A DNA stretch of 64,000 bases from Photobacterium sp. GJ3 (GCF_018199995.1 NZ_CP073578.1:1426001-1490000), one strand, 5' to 3'; counted from the first letter of the stretch, positions 27,498-37,697 are shown. The notes: generated by a model not told the origin, from the letters alone. A program made the numbers and translations.

Positions 27498-28631
27498 ATG
27501 TTGTCACTGACGCAACAAGATATTGTGCTGAATCAATCAGCGACCGATAAAACCGCTGCAATTTCTGCGCTCGCCGGCGAACTGTCTCAGCACGGGCTGG
27601 TTGCGGATGGGTATGTCGATGGCATGCTCGCCCGGGAAGCGCAAAACTCAACCTTTCTGGGCCATGGGATCGCCATTCCGCATGGCACCACAGACACGCG
27701 GGATCTGGTGAAGCACACAGGTGTCAAAATTCATCACTATCCGAATGGCGTGAACTGGGGAGAGGGCAACACCGTCTATCTGGCCATTGGGATCGCTGCG
27801 AAATCCGATGAACATCTCGGGATTTTGAAACAACTCACCCGAGTGCTGTCCGCCGAAGGAGTGGCTGAACAAATTCAGCAGTCCACCGATGCCAGCAGCC
27901 TGATCGCTTTGCTCAACGGAGAAACGCAACTGGAAGCGGATGTCGATGCCTCTCTGATTGCCCTGAATTTTCCGGCGACAGATTTGCTTCAACTCACAGC
28001 CGTCGCGGGTGGCTTACTGAAAAACCATCAGGCTGTGGGGCGGGACTTTGTTGCTGATGTGATAGCGAAAGACGCCACTTATCTGGGTCAGGGGCTGTGG
28101 TTGGCAAGCAGCCGTCAGGATGTTCAACGGACCGCATTGTCATTTGTGACGCCGTCACAAGAGTTTCAGGTTGAAGATAAACCCGTGAAAGGCTTGCTGA
28201 TGATTGCGGCAGGCAATGCTTCTTATCAAAAGCCGCTGAAGCAGGTATCGCAATGGGTGTATCAGCAACAAGTGCAACGGTTGTTTGAAAGCGATGCGGC
28301 CAAGATTTCATCTCTCTTTGCTGACTCTTCTGAACCACAGGCCAGTGCCGATGCCAATACGGCAGTGTACAAGATTCGCAATGCACACGGCTTGCATGCG
28401 CGTCCGGGTGCCATGCTGGTGAGTGTTGCTAAGAAATTCGAGTCCACGATTCAGGTGCGGAATCTGCAGGGCGATGGCAAATCGGTGAATGCCAAGAGCC
28501 TGATGAAGGTGATTGCTTTAGGGGTGAAGCATGGACACGCGCTGGAATTTACCGCAGAGGGTGCCGATGCCAGCGAGGCACTGAATGCGATTGGCGATGC
28601 GATTGCGACCGGATTGGGTGAAGGAAAATAA
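27498..28631 (+). CDS. fruB: PTS fructose EIIA-HPr fusion (FPr, diphosphoryl transfer protein)
   Basis: The 377-residue protein has an N-terminal EIIA-Fru domain with the phospho-acceptor His62 in GIAIPHGTTD. A middle linker domain follows, and the C-terminal HPr domain has NAHGLHARPGAM with active His300. It carries phosphate from enzyme I to FruA. It is the first gene of fruBKA, with GAGGGG before the ATG, and is only separated from fruK by its own stop codon. Control is by Cra sites upstream. Confidence 0.96.
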   Translation: MLSLTQQDIVLNQSATDKTAAISALAGELSQHGLVADGYVDGMLAREAQNSTFLGHGIAIPHGTTDTRDLVKHTGVKIHHYPNGVNWGEGNTVYLAIGIAAKSDEHLGILKQLTRVLSAEGVAEQIQQSTDASSLIALLNGETQLEADVDASLIALNFPATDLLQLTAVAGGLLKNHQAVGRDFVADVIAKDATYLGQGLWLASSRQDVQRTALSFVTPSQEFQVEDKPVKGLLMIAAGNASYQKPLKQVSQWVYQQQVQRLFESDAAKISSLFADSSEPQASADANTAVYKIRNAHGLHARPGAMLVSVAKKFESTIQVRNLQGDGKSVNAKSLMKVIALGVKHGHALEFTAEGADASEALNAIGDAIATGLGEGK

Positions 28632-29627
28632 ATGAATACCGAAGCCACAAAAGCCACAACACACCCGAAAGTGGTGGCTGTGAACCTGAATCCCGCACTG
28701 GATCTGACCGGCAGCTTGCCGCGTCTTCAGCCCGGTGCTGTGAATCTGGTCGAACAGGGCACTTTGCATCCGGCCGGTAAAGGGGTGAATGTTGCCCGTG
28801 TGCTGGCTGAACTGGGTGCGGCGGTGACGGTAACGGGCCTGCTGGGCACAGAGAATCAGGACCCGTTTTGTGAACTCTTCAGGCAATACGGCATTGAGGA
28901 TGCCTTTGTCCGCGTCCCTGGTGCCAGCCGGATCAATGTCAAACTGGTTGAAGCCGATGGCCGGGTGAGTGATATCAATTTTCCCGGTGTCGCCGTGAAT
29001 CCGGACGATGTTGCGGCGATGGAGCAGCAGCTTTTCGCCTTGGCCGAACACCATGATGTGTTTGTGATTGCGGGCAGTCTGCCCGTGGGTCTGAGCCCGC
29101 AAACCTGCGCCGGCTGGATGGCAAAACTCAAGGCACAGGGAAAGAAAGTCTTGTTCGACAGCAGTCATCAAGCCCTGAAAGCGGGAGTGGGGGCTGCCCC
29201 CTGGCTGGTCAAACCGAATGATGACGAATTGGCTGCATTGTGCGGTAAAACACTGGAAACGCAGGACGCGCTGCAGGCTGCGGCAGAAGCCTTACACCAT
29301 CAGGACATTCAGAATGTGGTGGTCTCGCTGGGGGCTGCGGGGGTGATGTGGCTGGATGAATCGGGCTGGTTGCAGTCGCAGCCGCCGAAAATGGCCGTGG
29401 TCAGCACAGTGGGTGCCGGCGATACGCTGGTGGCGGGGTTGTGCTGGGGCTATCTGAATCAATGGTCAAAAGAAGAAACACTCAGGTTTGCAACAGCGCT
29501 GTCGGCGCTGGCGGTCACTCAGGTGGGCGTCGGTGTGCCGGATGAGGCGGTACTTTCGCAAACGCTGGCAAGTGTTCGGATGCTGAACGAGCAGCCTGTT
29601 GGTCAACACGTGAATTTGGAAGGATAA
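28632..29627 (+). CDS. fruK: 1-phosphofructokinase
   Basis: The 331-residue PfkB-family kinase phosphorylates fructose 1-phosphate to fructose 1,6-bisphosphate. It shows the family motifs HPAGKGVNVARVLAELG near residue 50 and STVGAGDTLVAGLCWGYL with the catalytic Asp. The ATG directly abuts the fruB stop, so translation is coupled. It also removes fructose 1-phosphate, the Cra effector, and so feeds back on the operators upstream. Confidence 0.96.
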   Translation: MNTEATKATTHPKVVAVNLNPALDLTGSLPRLQPGAVNLVEQGTLHPAGKGVNVARVLAELGAAVTVTGLLGTENQDPFCELFRQYGIEDAFVRVPGASRINVKLVEADGRVSDINFPGVAVNPDDVAAMEQQLFALAEHHDVFVIAGSLPVGLSPQTCAGWMAKLKAQGKKVLFDSSHQALKAGVGAAPWLVKPNDDELAALCGKTLETQDALQAAAEALHHQDIQNVVVSLGAAGVMWLDESGWLQSQPPKMAVVSTVGAGDTLVAGLCWGYLNQWSKEETLRFATALSALAVTQVGVGVPDEAVLSQTLASVRMLNEQPVGQHVNLEG

Positions 29628-29637
29628 AGGTGACGAC

Positions 29638-31383
29638 ATGAAGATTGCAATTCTGACCGCTTGTCCGAGCGGTATCGCAAACACCGTGATTGCGGCCGGG
29701 CTGATGGAGCAGGCGGCTAAAGATCTAAACTGGACCGCCGAGATTGAATGCCAGTCCAGTATTGTACCGGCAAGCCCGTTGTCTCCGGCAAGTATTGAAG
29801 CCGCCGATTGCATTGTGGTTGTGGCAGATAAAGCGGTTGCTTTGACTCGCTTTGTCGGAAAGAAAGTCTATCAGGGCGGGATGGCGACTTGTTTTGCGGA
29901 TCCCAAAGCGTTTCTGCAAAACGCTGTTGCAGGCGCTTCGGTTCTGAAAACAGCACCGGCAGTTGAACAGGAGCCTGTTCAGAGCACGGTTGATTCTGCC
30001 CCCGTTGGAAAACGTATTGTGGCGATCACGGCCTGTCCGACGGGTGTCGCACACACCTTTATGGCCGCGGAAGCGCTGGCCGAAGAAGCGAAGCGTCAGG
30101 GGTATGACATCAAGGTTGAAACCCGGGGATCCGTCGGGGCAAAAAATCAGCTGAGCGAGCGCGATATTGCCGATGCGGATCTGGTGATGATTGCGGCGGA
30201 TATTGAAGTTGATCTCAGCCGTTTTCACGGGAAGCGGCTGTATAAAACAAGCACAGGGGCTGCACTCAAGAAAACGGCGCAGGAAATCAGCACAGCGTAT
30301 GCGACCGCAAGTGTGTATCAGGGCAAGGCGGCCTCGGTTTCAGACAAAGTCAAAGGAGAAAAGACCGGACCTTATCAGCACCTGATGACCGGGGTGTCTC
30401 ACATGCTGCCGCTGGTTGTTGCGGGTGGTCTGGCGATTGCGTTGTCGTTTATCTTCGGGATTGAGGCATTTAAAGAAGAAGGCACTCTGGCAGCCGCTTT
30501 GATGCAGATAGGTGGCGGTTCAGCATTTGCGCTGATGATTCCTGTGCTGGCAGGCTATATCGCTTACTCGATTGCTGACCGTCCGGGTTTAGCGCCCGGC
30601 CTGATTGGCGGTATGCTGGCCAGTTCGACCGGCGCCGGATTCCTTGGCGGTATCGTGGCAGGTTTTCTGGCAGGTTACAGCGCAAAAATGATTGCTGATT
30701 CTCTGCGGTTACCGTCCTCGATGGAAGCATTAAAACCCATCCTGATTATTCCCCTGATTGCCAGCCTGTTCACGGGGCTGGTGATGATTTATGTGGTCGG
30801 TGGTCCGGTTGCAGCTGCAATGAACAGCCTGACTGAATTCCTGAATACAATGGGATCGGCCAACGCGGTGCTGCTGGGTATTATCCTGGGTTGTATGATG
30901 TGTTTCGACCTGGGGGGCCCGGTGAACAAAGCCGCATATACCTTTGGGGTTGGTTTGCTGGCATCTCAGACATACGGACCGATGGCCGCGGTAATGGCGG
31001 CGGGTATGGTGCCTGCTTTAGGCATGGGACTGGCCACTTTTCTGGCAAAACGAAAGTTCAGCCCGCCAGAGCAGGAAGCCGGAAAAGCGTCGTTCGTACT
31101 GGGGCTGTGTTTTATCTCTGAAGGGGCCATTCCTTTTGCAGCCCGCGACCCGATGCGCGTGATCCCAAGCTGTATGGCGGGCGGTGCGCTGACAGGTGCG
31201 TTGTCAATGCTGTTCGGTGCAAAACTGATGGCGCCTCATGGGGGTCTGTTTGTTCTCTTGATTCCGAATGCCATTACCCCGGTGCTGATGTATCTGGTGG
31301 CGATTACCGCAGGCACCATCCTGACGGGTGTCACCTATGCTTTCCTGAAACGCACAGAAGAAGCAAAGCTGGCGACGGCTTGA
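29638..31383 (+). CDS. fruA: PTS fructose transporter EIIB'BC
   Basis: The 581-residue membrane transporter has two EIIB-type domains, as in E. coli FruA: a first copy with Cys9 in LTACPSGIANT and a second with Cys133 in ITACPTGVAHTFMAA, the phosphorylated one. The EIIC domain starts at about 240 with eight or more helices (HMLPLVVAGGLAIALSF) and ends with the typical GLCFISEGAIPFAARDP segment. It imports fructose as fructose 1-phosphate. An AAAGG ribosome site lies before the ATG. Confidence 0.96.
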   Translation: MKIAILTACPSGIANTVIAAGLMEQAAKDLNWTAEIECQSSIVPASPLSPASIEAADCIVVVADKAVALTRFVGKKVYQGGMATCFADPKAFLQNAVAGASVLKTAPAVEQEPVQSTVDSAPVGKRIVAITACPTGVAHTFMAAEALAEEAKRQGYDIKVETRGSVGAKNQLSERDIADADLVMIAADIEVDLSRFHGKRLYKTSTGAALKKTAQEISTAYATASVYQGKAASVSDKVKGEKTGPYQHLMTGVSHMLPLVVAGGLAIALSFIFGIEAFKEEGTLAAALMQIGGGSAFALMIPVLAGYIAYSIADRPGLAPGLIGGMLASSTGAGFLGGIVAGFLAGYSAKMIADSLRLPSSMEALKPILIIPLIASLFTGLVMIYVVGGPVAAAMNSLTEFLNTMGSANAVLLGIILGCMMCFDLGGPVNKAAYTFGVGLLASQTYGPMAAVMAAGMVPALGMGLATFLAKRKFSPPEQEAGKASFVLGLCFISEGAIPFAARDPMRVIPSCMAGGALTGALSMLFGAKLMAPHGGLFVLLIPNAITPVLMYLVAITAGTILTGVTYAFLKRTEEAKLATA

Positions 31384-31392
31384 TTTGAAGAT

Positions 31393-31425
31393 GAAAAAAG
31401 CCCCAGGCATTGAACGCCTGGGGCT
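31393..31425 (-). terminator. Strong terminator oriented for the leftward lipoprotein transcript
   Basis: A perfect 10-bp stem AGCCCCAGGC/GCCTGGGGCT with a seven-base loop has the T run on the minus strand only. It would end transcription of the lipoprotein gene about 270 bases after its stop. On the plus strand the hairpin still lies 15 bases after fruA. Confidence 0.75.
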
Positions 31426-31672
31426 ATGCCACCGCTGCCTACTGAATCTGTCGATGACTGCCCTGATTTTCTGCTCCATTTCCCCAAAAAACGCAAGCTG
31501 AAGCAGAATTGGTATCATCGTTTTATTTTACGTAGGCGCTCCGTGCGAGTGAGTGTCGCCATTTGGCGAATGCGCAATATTCCCAGTTATTGTTATCAGC
31601 CTCAATGTCATCAGTGATGCATTGATGTTGTTATACCCGTCGCTGTCGTCAGTTTGTGTTGTTTTTATGGGG

Positions 31673-32431
31673 TTATTCTTCCACAGCATAAAGAATGTCG
31701 TCATCACTGGTGATAACCAGATAAGAATCGCCGGGTTCCAGATCCGGAATGCTGCATAAATCCAGCTGAATCGGGTCCAGATTATTGCCTGCTTCCCCTT
31801 TCGTTGCCGAGATTTCAAACTGATCGCCGCAACTGGCCATCAGAATCGGGGAGGACACCTTGCCGGCACCGACTTCAGCCGATCCGCTCGCAGTGGCCGA
31901 CTCATAATCGATGCGGATATCTTTGTTCGGAAAGACCCGGATTCGGTATTGATCATCCGGCACATTGTCATCGTTTTCGCGGCGAATCGTTGTGACACGG
32001 AAACTATTGGTGGTTTCACCATCCAGCCACACGACAGTCCACCAGTCTTCCCCGTTATTCAGCAGGGTATTGGTGAGTGCGGGTTCTTCTTCCAGCTGAT
32101 ATTTACTGTCCCAGATCCCAATGGTGACGGACAGAGCTGAATTGTTCCCCCAGCGGTGCGTGTATTCGCGGTGAGTCCTGTCGACCAGATTGCCGCTTTT
32201 CAGATTGCCTTGCTGGAACAGGGTGGAATTTGATGCGTTTTCACCATTCGTGACAAACACATCCACGGGCTCACGTGCGGTGTTCACGAAGGTCAGGCGT
32301 GCTTGCCGATCCAGGAGATTACTGCCGTCCGTTCCGTTGCCGGAATCTGAACCCCCTGAGCCTCCGCCGCAGGCCTGAAGTGTCAGCGCAACCCCAACAC
32401 TCAATGTCAAAAACCAAAAAGGCTTGTTCAT
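31673..32431 (-). CDS. exported lipoprotein of unknown function
   Basis: The 252-residue protein has a signal peptide and lipobox LQAC with Cys21, followed by a flexible Gly/Ser/Asp-rich linker. The mature domain starts ARLTFVNTAREPVDVFVTNG, which recalls DUF4397-type beta domains, but this is tentative. It has two later cysteines (SCGDQ and LCSIP) that could form a disulfide. Charge is strongly acidic. It lies alone between fruA and ppsR. No function can be assigned. Confidence 0.75.
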   Translation of the reverse strand: MNKPFWFLTLSVGVALTLQACGGGSGGSDSGNGTDGSNLLDRQARLTFVNTAREPVDVFVTNGENASNSTLFQQGNLKSGNLVDRTHREYTHRWGNNSALSVTIGIWDSKYQLEEEPALTNTLLNNGEDWWTVVWLDGETTNSFRVTTIRRENDDNVPDDQYRIRVFPNKDIRIDYESATASGSAEVGAGKVSSPILMASCGDQFEISATKGEAGNNLDPIQLDLCSIPDLEPGDSYLVITSDDDILYAVEE

Positions 32432-32644
32432 CTGCTACCTCGATGGGATTAATTTATTCCTTTCTCAGTAAGCATATTTCAAGGTGTGGCGCTTTTTTGA
32501 TGAATCCGGGCATGTCAGAAAAGTTTTCATTAATTAGTTCAATTTATGAGCTTTTTTGACTCTCATCATTGAGACAGGGTGATGGAAGGCCGTTTGTCAT
32601 GAGGCGCAGACGGGGATCCCGTGGTGTGGCAAGCCGGGAAGTGT

Positions 32645-32677
32645 GAAAGAAAAAGCCATAGCAACGAACTATGGCTT
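32645..32677 (-). terminator. Rho-independent terminator of ppsR
   Basis: A perfect 9-bp stem AAGCCATAG/CTATGGCTT with a seven-base loop is followed on the minus strand by TTTTTC, 34 bases after the ppsR stop. Confidence 0.85.
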
Positions 32678-32710
32678 GGTTAATTTTATAACATTATCAA
32701 TATAATTTTA

Positions 32711-33544
32711 TTAACACATTTTCCGTTTCAGCCCGCTGATATCTAACAGGCGGGTTGAAATTTCTTCGACCGACAGAGATGTGGTGTTCAGATAGGGAAT
32801 CGCTTCGCGTCGGAACATGGCTTCGACCTTCGACAGTTCGCTCTCACATTGTCCTTCGCTGGCGTACTGGCTGTTGGCATAGCGCTCGTTTCTGATCGTC
32901 ACCAGTCGCTCGGTATCAATCGTCAGGCCGTAAGTTTTATAACGGTAGGGTTCAATTTCTTTGGGCAGCTTCAGGCTGGTCATATCATCTGCGATGAAAG
33001 GGTAGTTGACGGCGCGAATCCCAAACTGCATCGCCAGATACAGGCTGGTGGGTGTTTTGCCGCAACGGGAAACACCAAGCAGAATAATATCTGCCTTATC
33101 CAGATTATTCAGGGAGATTCCATCGTCGTGGGCCAGTGTGTATTCAATGGCAGCGATGCGGTCCTGATAGCTGGCCGCGTCGCGGTTGATGCTGTGGGAG
33201 CGGCCAAGCATCGCATTGGGGGTCATGTTGAGATCTTTACTGAGCGGCTGCACCAGTGCATTCAGGACATCGTAAAGTTTTGCCTGACTCTGGTTGATGA
33301 TCGCTTTCACTTCTGGCAGCACAATGGAGTAAAAAACCAGCGGTTCGATCCCGGATGCCTGATAAGCCGCGTCAATTTTGTCTTTCACCTGCTGTGCGCG
33401 TTCGACAGACTCAACAAAAGGCAGTGTGGTCTGACGGATCTCCAGGTCGAACTGACCCAGAACAGCATGTCCAAGTGTTTCAGAAGTAATCGCTGTACCG
33501 TCAGAAACGTAAAATACATCACGAAAATCAGATTTGCGCCGCAT
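32711..33544 (-). CDS. ppsR: PEP synthase regulatory protein (bifunctional kinase/pyrophosphorylase)
   Basis: The 277-residue DUF299 protein has the P-loop [16 protein letters not shown] at about 156-171 and the N-terminal [19 protein letters not shown]. It inactivates PEP synthase by ADP-dependent phosphorylation of a threonine and reactivates it by phosphate-dependent removal. AAGGA lies before the ATG. It is divergent from ppsA, its target, across 220 bases; this pairing is conserved in gamma-proteobacteria. Confidence 0.96.
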   Translation of the reverse strand: MRRKSDFRDVFYVSDGTAITSETLGHAVLGQFDLEIRQTTLPFVESVERAQQVKDKIDAAYQASGIEPLVFYSIVLPEVKAIINQSQAKLYDVLNALVQPLSKDLNMTPNAMLGRSHSINRDAASYQDRIAAIEYTLAHDDGISLNNLDKADIILLGVSRCGKTPTSLYLAMQFGIRAVNYPFIADDMTSLKLPKEIEPYRYKTYGLTIDTERLVTIRNERYANSQYASEGQCESELSKVEAMFRREAIPYLNTTSLSVEEISTRLLDISGLKRKMC

Positions 33545-33701
33545 AATAAGTTGAGTCCTTTAAATGTTCCTGTAACGATTGGGGCCATCAATCAATTTAT
33601 AACTATAACCCTACAGGGTAAGTGTTCTGCTGAGCAAGGTTTTGCCAGCAGTTTGTCTTGAGCGGACTCGATTCTGACGCAAGTTTTTTTTGAATGCCAA
33701 A

Positions 33702-33713
33702 GCAATCGTTTTC
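33702..33713 (-). promoter_or_regulatory. Weak Cra-like site upstream of ppsA
   Basis: Read on the minus strand, GAAAACGATTGC shares the AAACGATT core with the Cra consensus. It lies 52 bases before the ppsA start. In E. coli ppsA is activated by Cra, so a site is expected, but the outer positions match poorly. Confidence 0.35.
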
Positions 33714-33764
33714 GTTGAGAGTTTGCCCACACAATACAGCTGATCCAATACAAGGAGACTTCCC

Positions 33765-36128
33765 GTGCAACAGAATGTTGTTTGGTATGACGCTTTATCA
33801 ATGAACGATGTCGATAAAGTTGGTGGTAAGAACGCATCGCTGGGCGAAATGGTCGCCAACCTCGCGAATGCTGGCGTGAAAGTACCGAATGGATACGCAA
33901 CAACATCTTATGCATTCAACCAATTCCTGGAAGCCAATCAGCTGAATGATCGGATTTACGATCTGCTGGATAAGCTGGATGTAGATGATGTGAACGCGCT
34001 GAAGCAGGCTGGTGACACCATTCGTAAATGGGTGTACGAAGCACCACTGCCAGCTGATCTGGAGCAGGAGATTCGTCGCTGCTACGTGGAACTGGGTGAA
34101 GGCGACGACATGTTGTCTGTCGCGGTCCGCTCTTCTGCAACAGCGGAAGACTTACCGGATGCCTCTTTCGCAGGTCAGCAGGAAACTTTCCTGAACGTTC
34201 GTGGCATCGATTCTGTCATCGAAGCGGTGAAACACGTTTTTGCCTCGCTTTTCAACGACCGTGCAATTTCTTACCGCGTGCATCAGGGCTTCGACCACAA
34301 AGGTGTGGCTCTGTCTGCCGGTATTCAGCGCATGGTGCGCTCCGACAAAGCCGCTTCTGGTGTGATGTTCACGCTGGATACTGAATCTGGTTTTGATCAG
34401 GTTGTTTTCATCACCTCGTCTGTTGGCTTGGGCGAAATGGTGGTTCAGGGTGCTGTTAACCCGGATGAATTCTATGTTCACAAACCAACGCTGGTCGCGG
34501 GTAACCCGTCTGTCGTACGTCGTACGCTTGGCTCGAAGATGCAGAAAATGGTCTACGGCGAAGGCAAGGAACTGGGGACTCAGGTGGTCATTCAGGAAAC
34601 GACCCCTGAAGAACAAAACAGCTTCTCACTGACCGACGACGAAATCGAATCGCTGGCGAAACAAGCCATGATCATCGAAAAACACTACGGTCGTCCGATG
34701 GACATCGAGTGGGCGAAAGATGGCATCACTGGCGAGCTGCTGATTGTTCAGGCACGTCCGGAAACTGTGCGTTCCCGTGATGATGCCAAAGTGATGGAGC
34801 GTTTCCATCTGAACGGTCAGGGTAAATCTCTGGTCGAAGGCCGAGCAATTGGTCAGCGTATCGGCACGGGTGTGGTCCGTGTCGTGAACCATCTGGATGA
34901 GATGGATCAGGTGCAGGCGGGTGATGTGCTGGTGGCCGACATGACAGACCCGGATTGGGAACCTGTGATGAAGAAAGCAGCAGCCATCGTCACCAACCGT
35001 GGCGGCCGGACCTGTCACGCTGCGATTATCGCGCGTGAGCTGGGCATTCCGGCTGTCGTGGGCTGCGGCAATGCAACCGCTCTGCTGCAGGATGGTCAGA
35101 CTGTGACTGTTTCCTGTGCGCAGGGCGAAACGGGCTACATCTACGAAGGCGAACTGGATTTCGAAATCCGTCGTTCAGAGGTTGATAACCTGCCTGAACT
35201 GCCGCTGAAAGTGATGATGAACGTGGGCAATCCGGATCGTGCCTTCGACTTCGCTTGTATTCCGAACGAAGGGGTTGGTCTGGCGCGTCTGGAATTCATC
35301 ATCAACAAGATGATCGGTATTCACCCGAAAGCACTGCTGAATTACGATGCGCAATCGGATGAGCTGAAAGCCGAAATCGACCGTCGCATCGCGGGTTACT
35401 CGGATCCGGTTGAGTTCTACATTCAGAAACTGACTGAAGGGATCTCAACGCTGGCTGCGGCATTCTGGCCGAAGCGTGTGATTGTCCGGATGTCAGATTT
35501 CAAATCGAACGAATACCGCAATCTGGTTGGTGGTGTGAACTTCGAACCGGTTGAAGAAAACCCGATGATTGGTTTCCGTGGCGCGTCCCGTTACGTGTCG
35601 CCTCAGTTCCAGGATTGTTTTGCACTGGAATGTGAAGCCATTAAACGGGTGCGGAACACCATGGGTCTGCGCAACGTCGAAATCATGATCCCGTTCGTGC
35701 GTACCGTGAGTGAAGCGGCATCTGTGATTGATCTGCTGGCGAAATTCGACCTGCGTCGCGGCGAGAATGGTCTGAAAGTCATCATGATGTGTGAGTTGCC
35801 ATCGAATGCCATTCTGGCGGAAGAGTTCCTGAAGTACTTTGATGGCTTCTCGATTGGCTCAAACGATATGACACAGCTGACGCTGGGTCTGGACCGTGAC
35901 TCCGGTGAAATCGCCCATATGTTTGATGAGCGCAACGAAGCGGTGAAAGCCATGCTGTCGATGGCCATTAAAGCAGCGCGTAAAGCCGGAAAGTACGTCG
36001 GCATCTGTGGTCAGGGTCCATCCGACCATGACGACCTGGCCGACTGGCTGATGGAGCAGGGCATTGACTCTGTTTCTCTGAACCCGGATACCGTGGTTGA
36101 GACCTGGCTGCATCTGGGTAAGAAATAA
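33765..36128 (+). CDS. ppsA: phosphoenolpyruvate synthase
   Basis: The 787-residue enzyme converts pyruvate and ATP to PEP, AMP and phosphate in gluconeogenesis. The N-terminal ATP-grasp-like domain starts [21 protein letters not shown]. The phosphohistidine domain has [18 protein letters not shown] with His418. The C-terminal PEP-binding barrel ends in [19 protein letters not shown] and GICGQGPSD. The GTG at 33765 is the start, with a good AAGGAG. The length matches E. coli PpsA (792). Confidence 0.97.
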   Translation: MQQNVVWYDALSMNDVDKVGGKNASLGEMVANLANAGVKVPNGYATTSYAFNQFLEANQLNDRIYDLLDKLDVDDVNALKQAGDTIRKWVYEAPLPADLEQEIRRCYVELGEGDDMLSVAVRSSATAEDLPDASFAGQQETFLNVRGIDSVIEAVKHVFASLFNDRAISYRVHQGFDHKGVALSAGIQRMVRSDKAASGVMFTLDTESGFDQVVFITSSVGLGEMVVQGAVNPDEFYVHKPTLVAGNPSVVRRTLGSKMQKMVYGEGKELGTQVVIQETTPEEQNSFSLTDDEIESLAKQAMIIEKHYGRPMDIEWAKDGITGELLIVQARPETVRSRDDAKVMERFHLNGQGKSLVEGRAIGQRIGTGVVRVVNHLDEMDQVQAGDVLVADMTDPDWEPVMKKAAAIVTNRGGRTCHAAIIARELGIPAVVGCGNATALLQDGQTVTVSCAQGETGYIYEGELDFEIRRSEVDNLPELPLKVMMNVGNPDRAFDFACIPNEGVGLARLEFIINKMIGIHPKALLNYDAQSDELKAEIDRRIAGYSDPVEFYIQKLTEGISTLAAAFWPKRVIVRMSDFKSNEYRNLVGGVNFEPVEENPMIGFRGASRYVSPQFQDCFALECEAIKRVRNTMGLRNVEIMIPFVRTVSEAASVIDLLAKFDLRRGENGLKVIMMCELPSNAILAEEFLKYFDGFSIGSNDMTQLTLGLDRDSGEIAHMFDERNEAVKAMLSMAIKAARKAGKYVGICGQGPSDHDDLADWLMEQGIDSVSLNPDTVVETWLHLGKK

Positions 36129-36163
36129 GCACAAGTCAGCGAAGCTGAAATAAAGAATCAAAG

Positions 36164-36187
36164 CCCGCGCCAGTCGCGGGTTTTTTT
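36164..36187 (+). terminator. Rho-independent terminator of ppsA
   Basis: The stem CCCGCG/CGCGGG is followed by seven T, 35 bases after the stop codon. Confidence 0.9.
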
Positions 36188-36218
36188 ACATCCGTGCCCA
36201 CAGCAAACGCTTTCAGTT

Positions 36219-36675
36219 CCTCCCCCTTTTCAAGGGGGAGGCTAGGCGGGGGTTATTTGGCGGAGTCGCCAAATCTGTGCTCGGTTTACGACCCCCCTGA
36301 TTCTCCCCTTGCCAAGGGGAGGGAATTGCTGAGCTCATAATGAATTCGGTTCGGTTCCTCCCCCTTATCAAGGGGGAGGCTAGGAGGGGTTATTTGGCGC
36401 AGTCGCCAAATCTGTGCTCGGTTTACGAACCCCATCCTGACCCTCCCCTTGCCAAGGGGAGGGAATAGTCGAGCTCACAACAGATTCGGTTCGGTTCCTC
36501 CCCCTTTTCAAGGGGGAGGCTAGGCGGGGGTTATTTGGCGCAATCGCCAAATCCGTGATCGGTTTACGAACCCCACCCTGATTCTCCCCTTGCCAAGGGG
36601 AGGGAATTGCTGAGCTCATAATGAATTCGGTTCGGTTCCTCCCCCTTATCAAGGGGGAGGCGAGGCGGGGGTTAC
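36219..36675. repeat. Tandem array of hairpin-rich intergenic units (three full, one partial)
   Basis: Units begin with CCTCCCCCTT at 36219, 36357, 36497 and 36638, giving periods of 138, 140 and 141 bases; the last unit breaks off near 36675. Each full unit holds three perfect stems: CCTCCCCCTT/AAGGGGGAGG, ATTTGGCG/CGCCAAAT and CTCCCCTT/AAGGGGAG, joined by conserved linkers with GAGCTC and TTCGGTTCGGTT. Loops differ between units (GAGT, CAGT, CAAT; TTTC or TATC) while stems are intact. Similar CCTCCCC-type palindromic repeats are scattered in many bacterial genomes. The 775-base gap 36129-36903 has no supported gene; the part from 36676 on is AT-rich and must hold the promoter of the next gene. 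Confidence 0.9.
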
Positions 36676-36903
36676 AGGGCACAGGCGGAAATTCGTGTTC
36701 GTTCATTCATCAATTCATCGTTTTATTTCAATAAGTTAATTTAACCACTTTCCCTCAATATCACACTTGTTGTCTAAGCAGTGTGATCCTTATGCATAGA
36801 GTAAAAGCACTATATTGATATGCAATTCGCTCAGTGAAACCCTATGTGCATCACAGGGAGGAACCTGTTGATTTCATTTCATATTGCATATTGAGAGAGA
36901 AAG

Positions 36904-37650
36904 ATGTTTAAAAAGAAATTATCCGTCGTTATGTTGGCATCGCTGGGCTTATTTGGTTGTGACTGGAATGACAGTGATAAAAAAGCGGTTGAAGAGGCCG
37001 TGAAAGAAAGTGTGACTGAGGAAGTGGTCAAGCCGGAAGGGATTAATGTTCAGGTGGAGTTGTATAATCAGATTCCTGAGTTGCTGACTGAAAATCAAGA
37101 ATTGAAAGTTGATTTTGCTTTTGATATTGATAATTCAGGGAAAATTGAAAATAGCAGGGATTTTATGATTGTAGCCAGATTTAGAAATGGGAAGTCCAAT
37201 ATCTTTTTTGAAGCTATGTCATCATCTATAAGTGAAAAGAATGCTGAATTTAGAACTCGTAAATTTGTAGAACAGCTGGGAACGGCAAAGATAGAAACGA
37301 TTGATGGTAAGTCTATTGTGAGCATCAATATTTTACCACAACCAATTTTGGCGACAGAAAAGGTTAATGAAACAGATATTCTGGTTGGTTCAGAGAAAGA
37401 TGACCCAGTCCTGAATGAATACCTGGCGAGAATGGCTGCAGCAAAACAAGCACCAGCGATGAATACAGGAGTATTTTTTAGAGATAGCACACCAGATAAC
37501 TATCTGGAATCTGGCGATACTCTCACAGACCTCAATGATTTTACAGAAGTGGTTCAGTTGAACTCTAACTCTATTCATGATTCAAAAGATGATTATACCG
37601 GCAGTTTGAATTACGCCGACATCGAGCGAGTTTCATTTAGCTTCGACTAA
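36904..37650 (+). CDS. lipoprotein, paralogue of the gene at 51443
   Basis: The 248-residue protein has a lipobox LFGC with Cys19 and a charged Lys/Glu-rich linker. The mature part includes VDFAFDIDNSGKIENSRDF, a short calcium-loop-like Asp/Asn pattern, and the end DDYTGSLNYADIERVSFSFD. These align with the protein at 51443-52216 (VAVNFDVNNSGAVDEGDV and DYSGVSGEADIEKLSMSF), so the two are diverged paralogues. The gene is visibly richer in A and T than its neighbours. No known function; an outer-membrane or surface lipoprotein is likely. Confidence 0.78.
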   Translation: MFKKKLSVVMLASLGLFGCDWNDSDKKAVEEAVKESVTEEVVKPEGINVQVELYNQIPELLTENQELKVDFAFDIDNSGKIENSRDFMIVARFRNGKSNIFFEAMSSSISEKNAEFRTRKFVEQLGTAKIETIDGKSIVSINILPQPILATEKVNETDILVGSEKDDPVLNEYLARMAAAKQAPAMNTGVFFRDSTPDNYLESGDTLTDLNDFTEVVQLNSNSIHDSKDDYTGSLNYADIERVSFSFD

Positions 37651-37673
37651 TAGTGATCCATAATTTTTTATAA

Positions 37674-37697
37674 ATAAGCCCGCATTTGCGGGCTTAT
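37674..37697. terminator. Hairpin between convergent lipoprotein and MFS genes
   Basis: A perfect 11-bp stem ATAAGCCCGCA/TGCGGGCTTAT has a two-base loop, with T-rich sequence on the minus-strand side. It is probably a shared terminator. Confidence 0.65.

Noticed and set aside
31426..31617. 63-residue plus-strand frame after fruA
   Set aside because: No ribosome site and odd composition; it lies in the 3' region of the opposite-strand lipoprotein gene.
36219..36675. CRISPR array
   Set aside because: The repeat units are about 140 bases, contiguous, and have no unique spacers or cas genes.
36380..36706. 108-residue minus-strand reading frame with repeated SPLKRGRNRTE and IPSPWQGE blocks
   Set aside because: It is a translation of the tandem hairpin repeat; its repetition follows the DNA units, there is no ribosome site, and similar spurious proteins are known from palindromic repeats.
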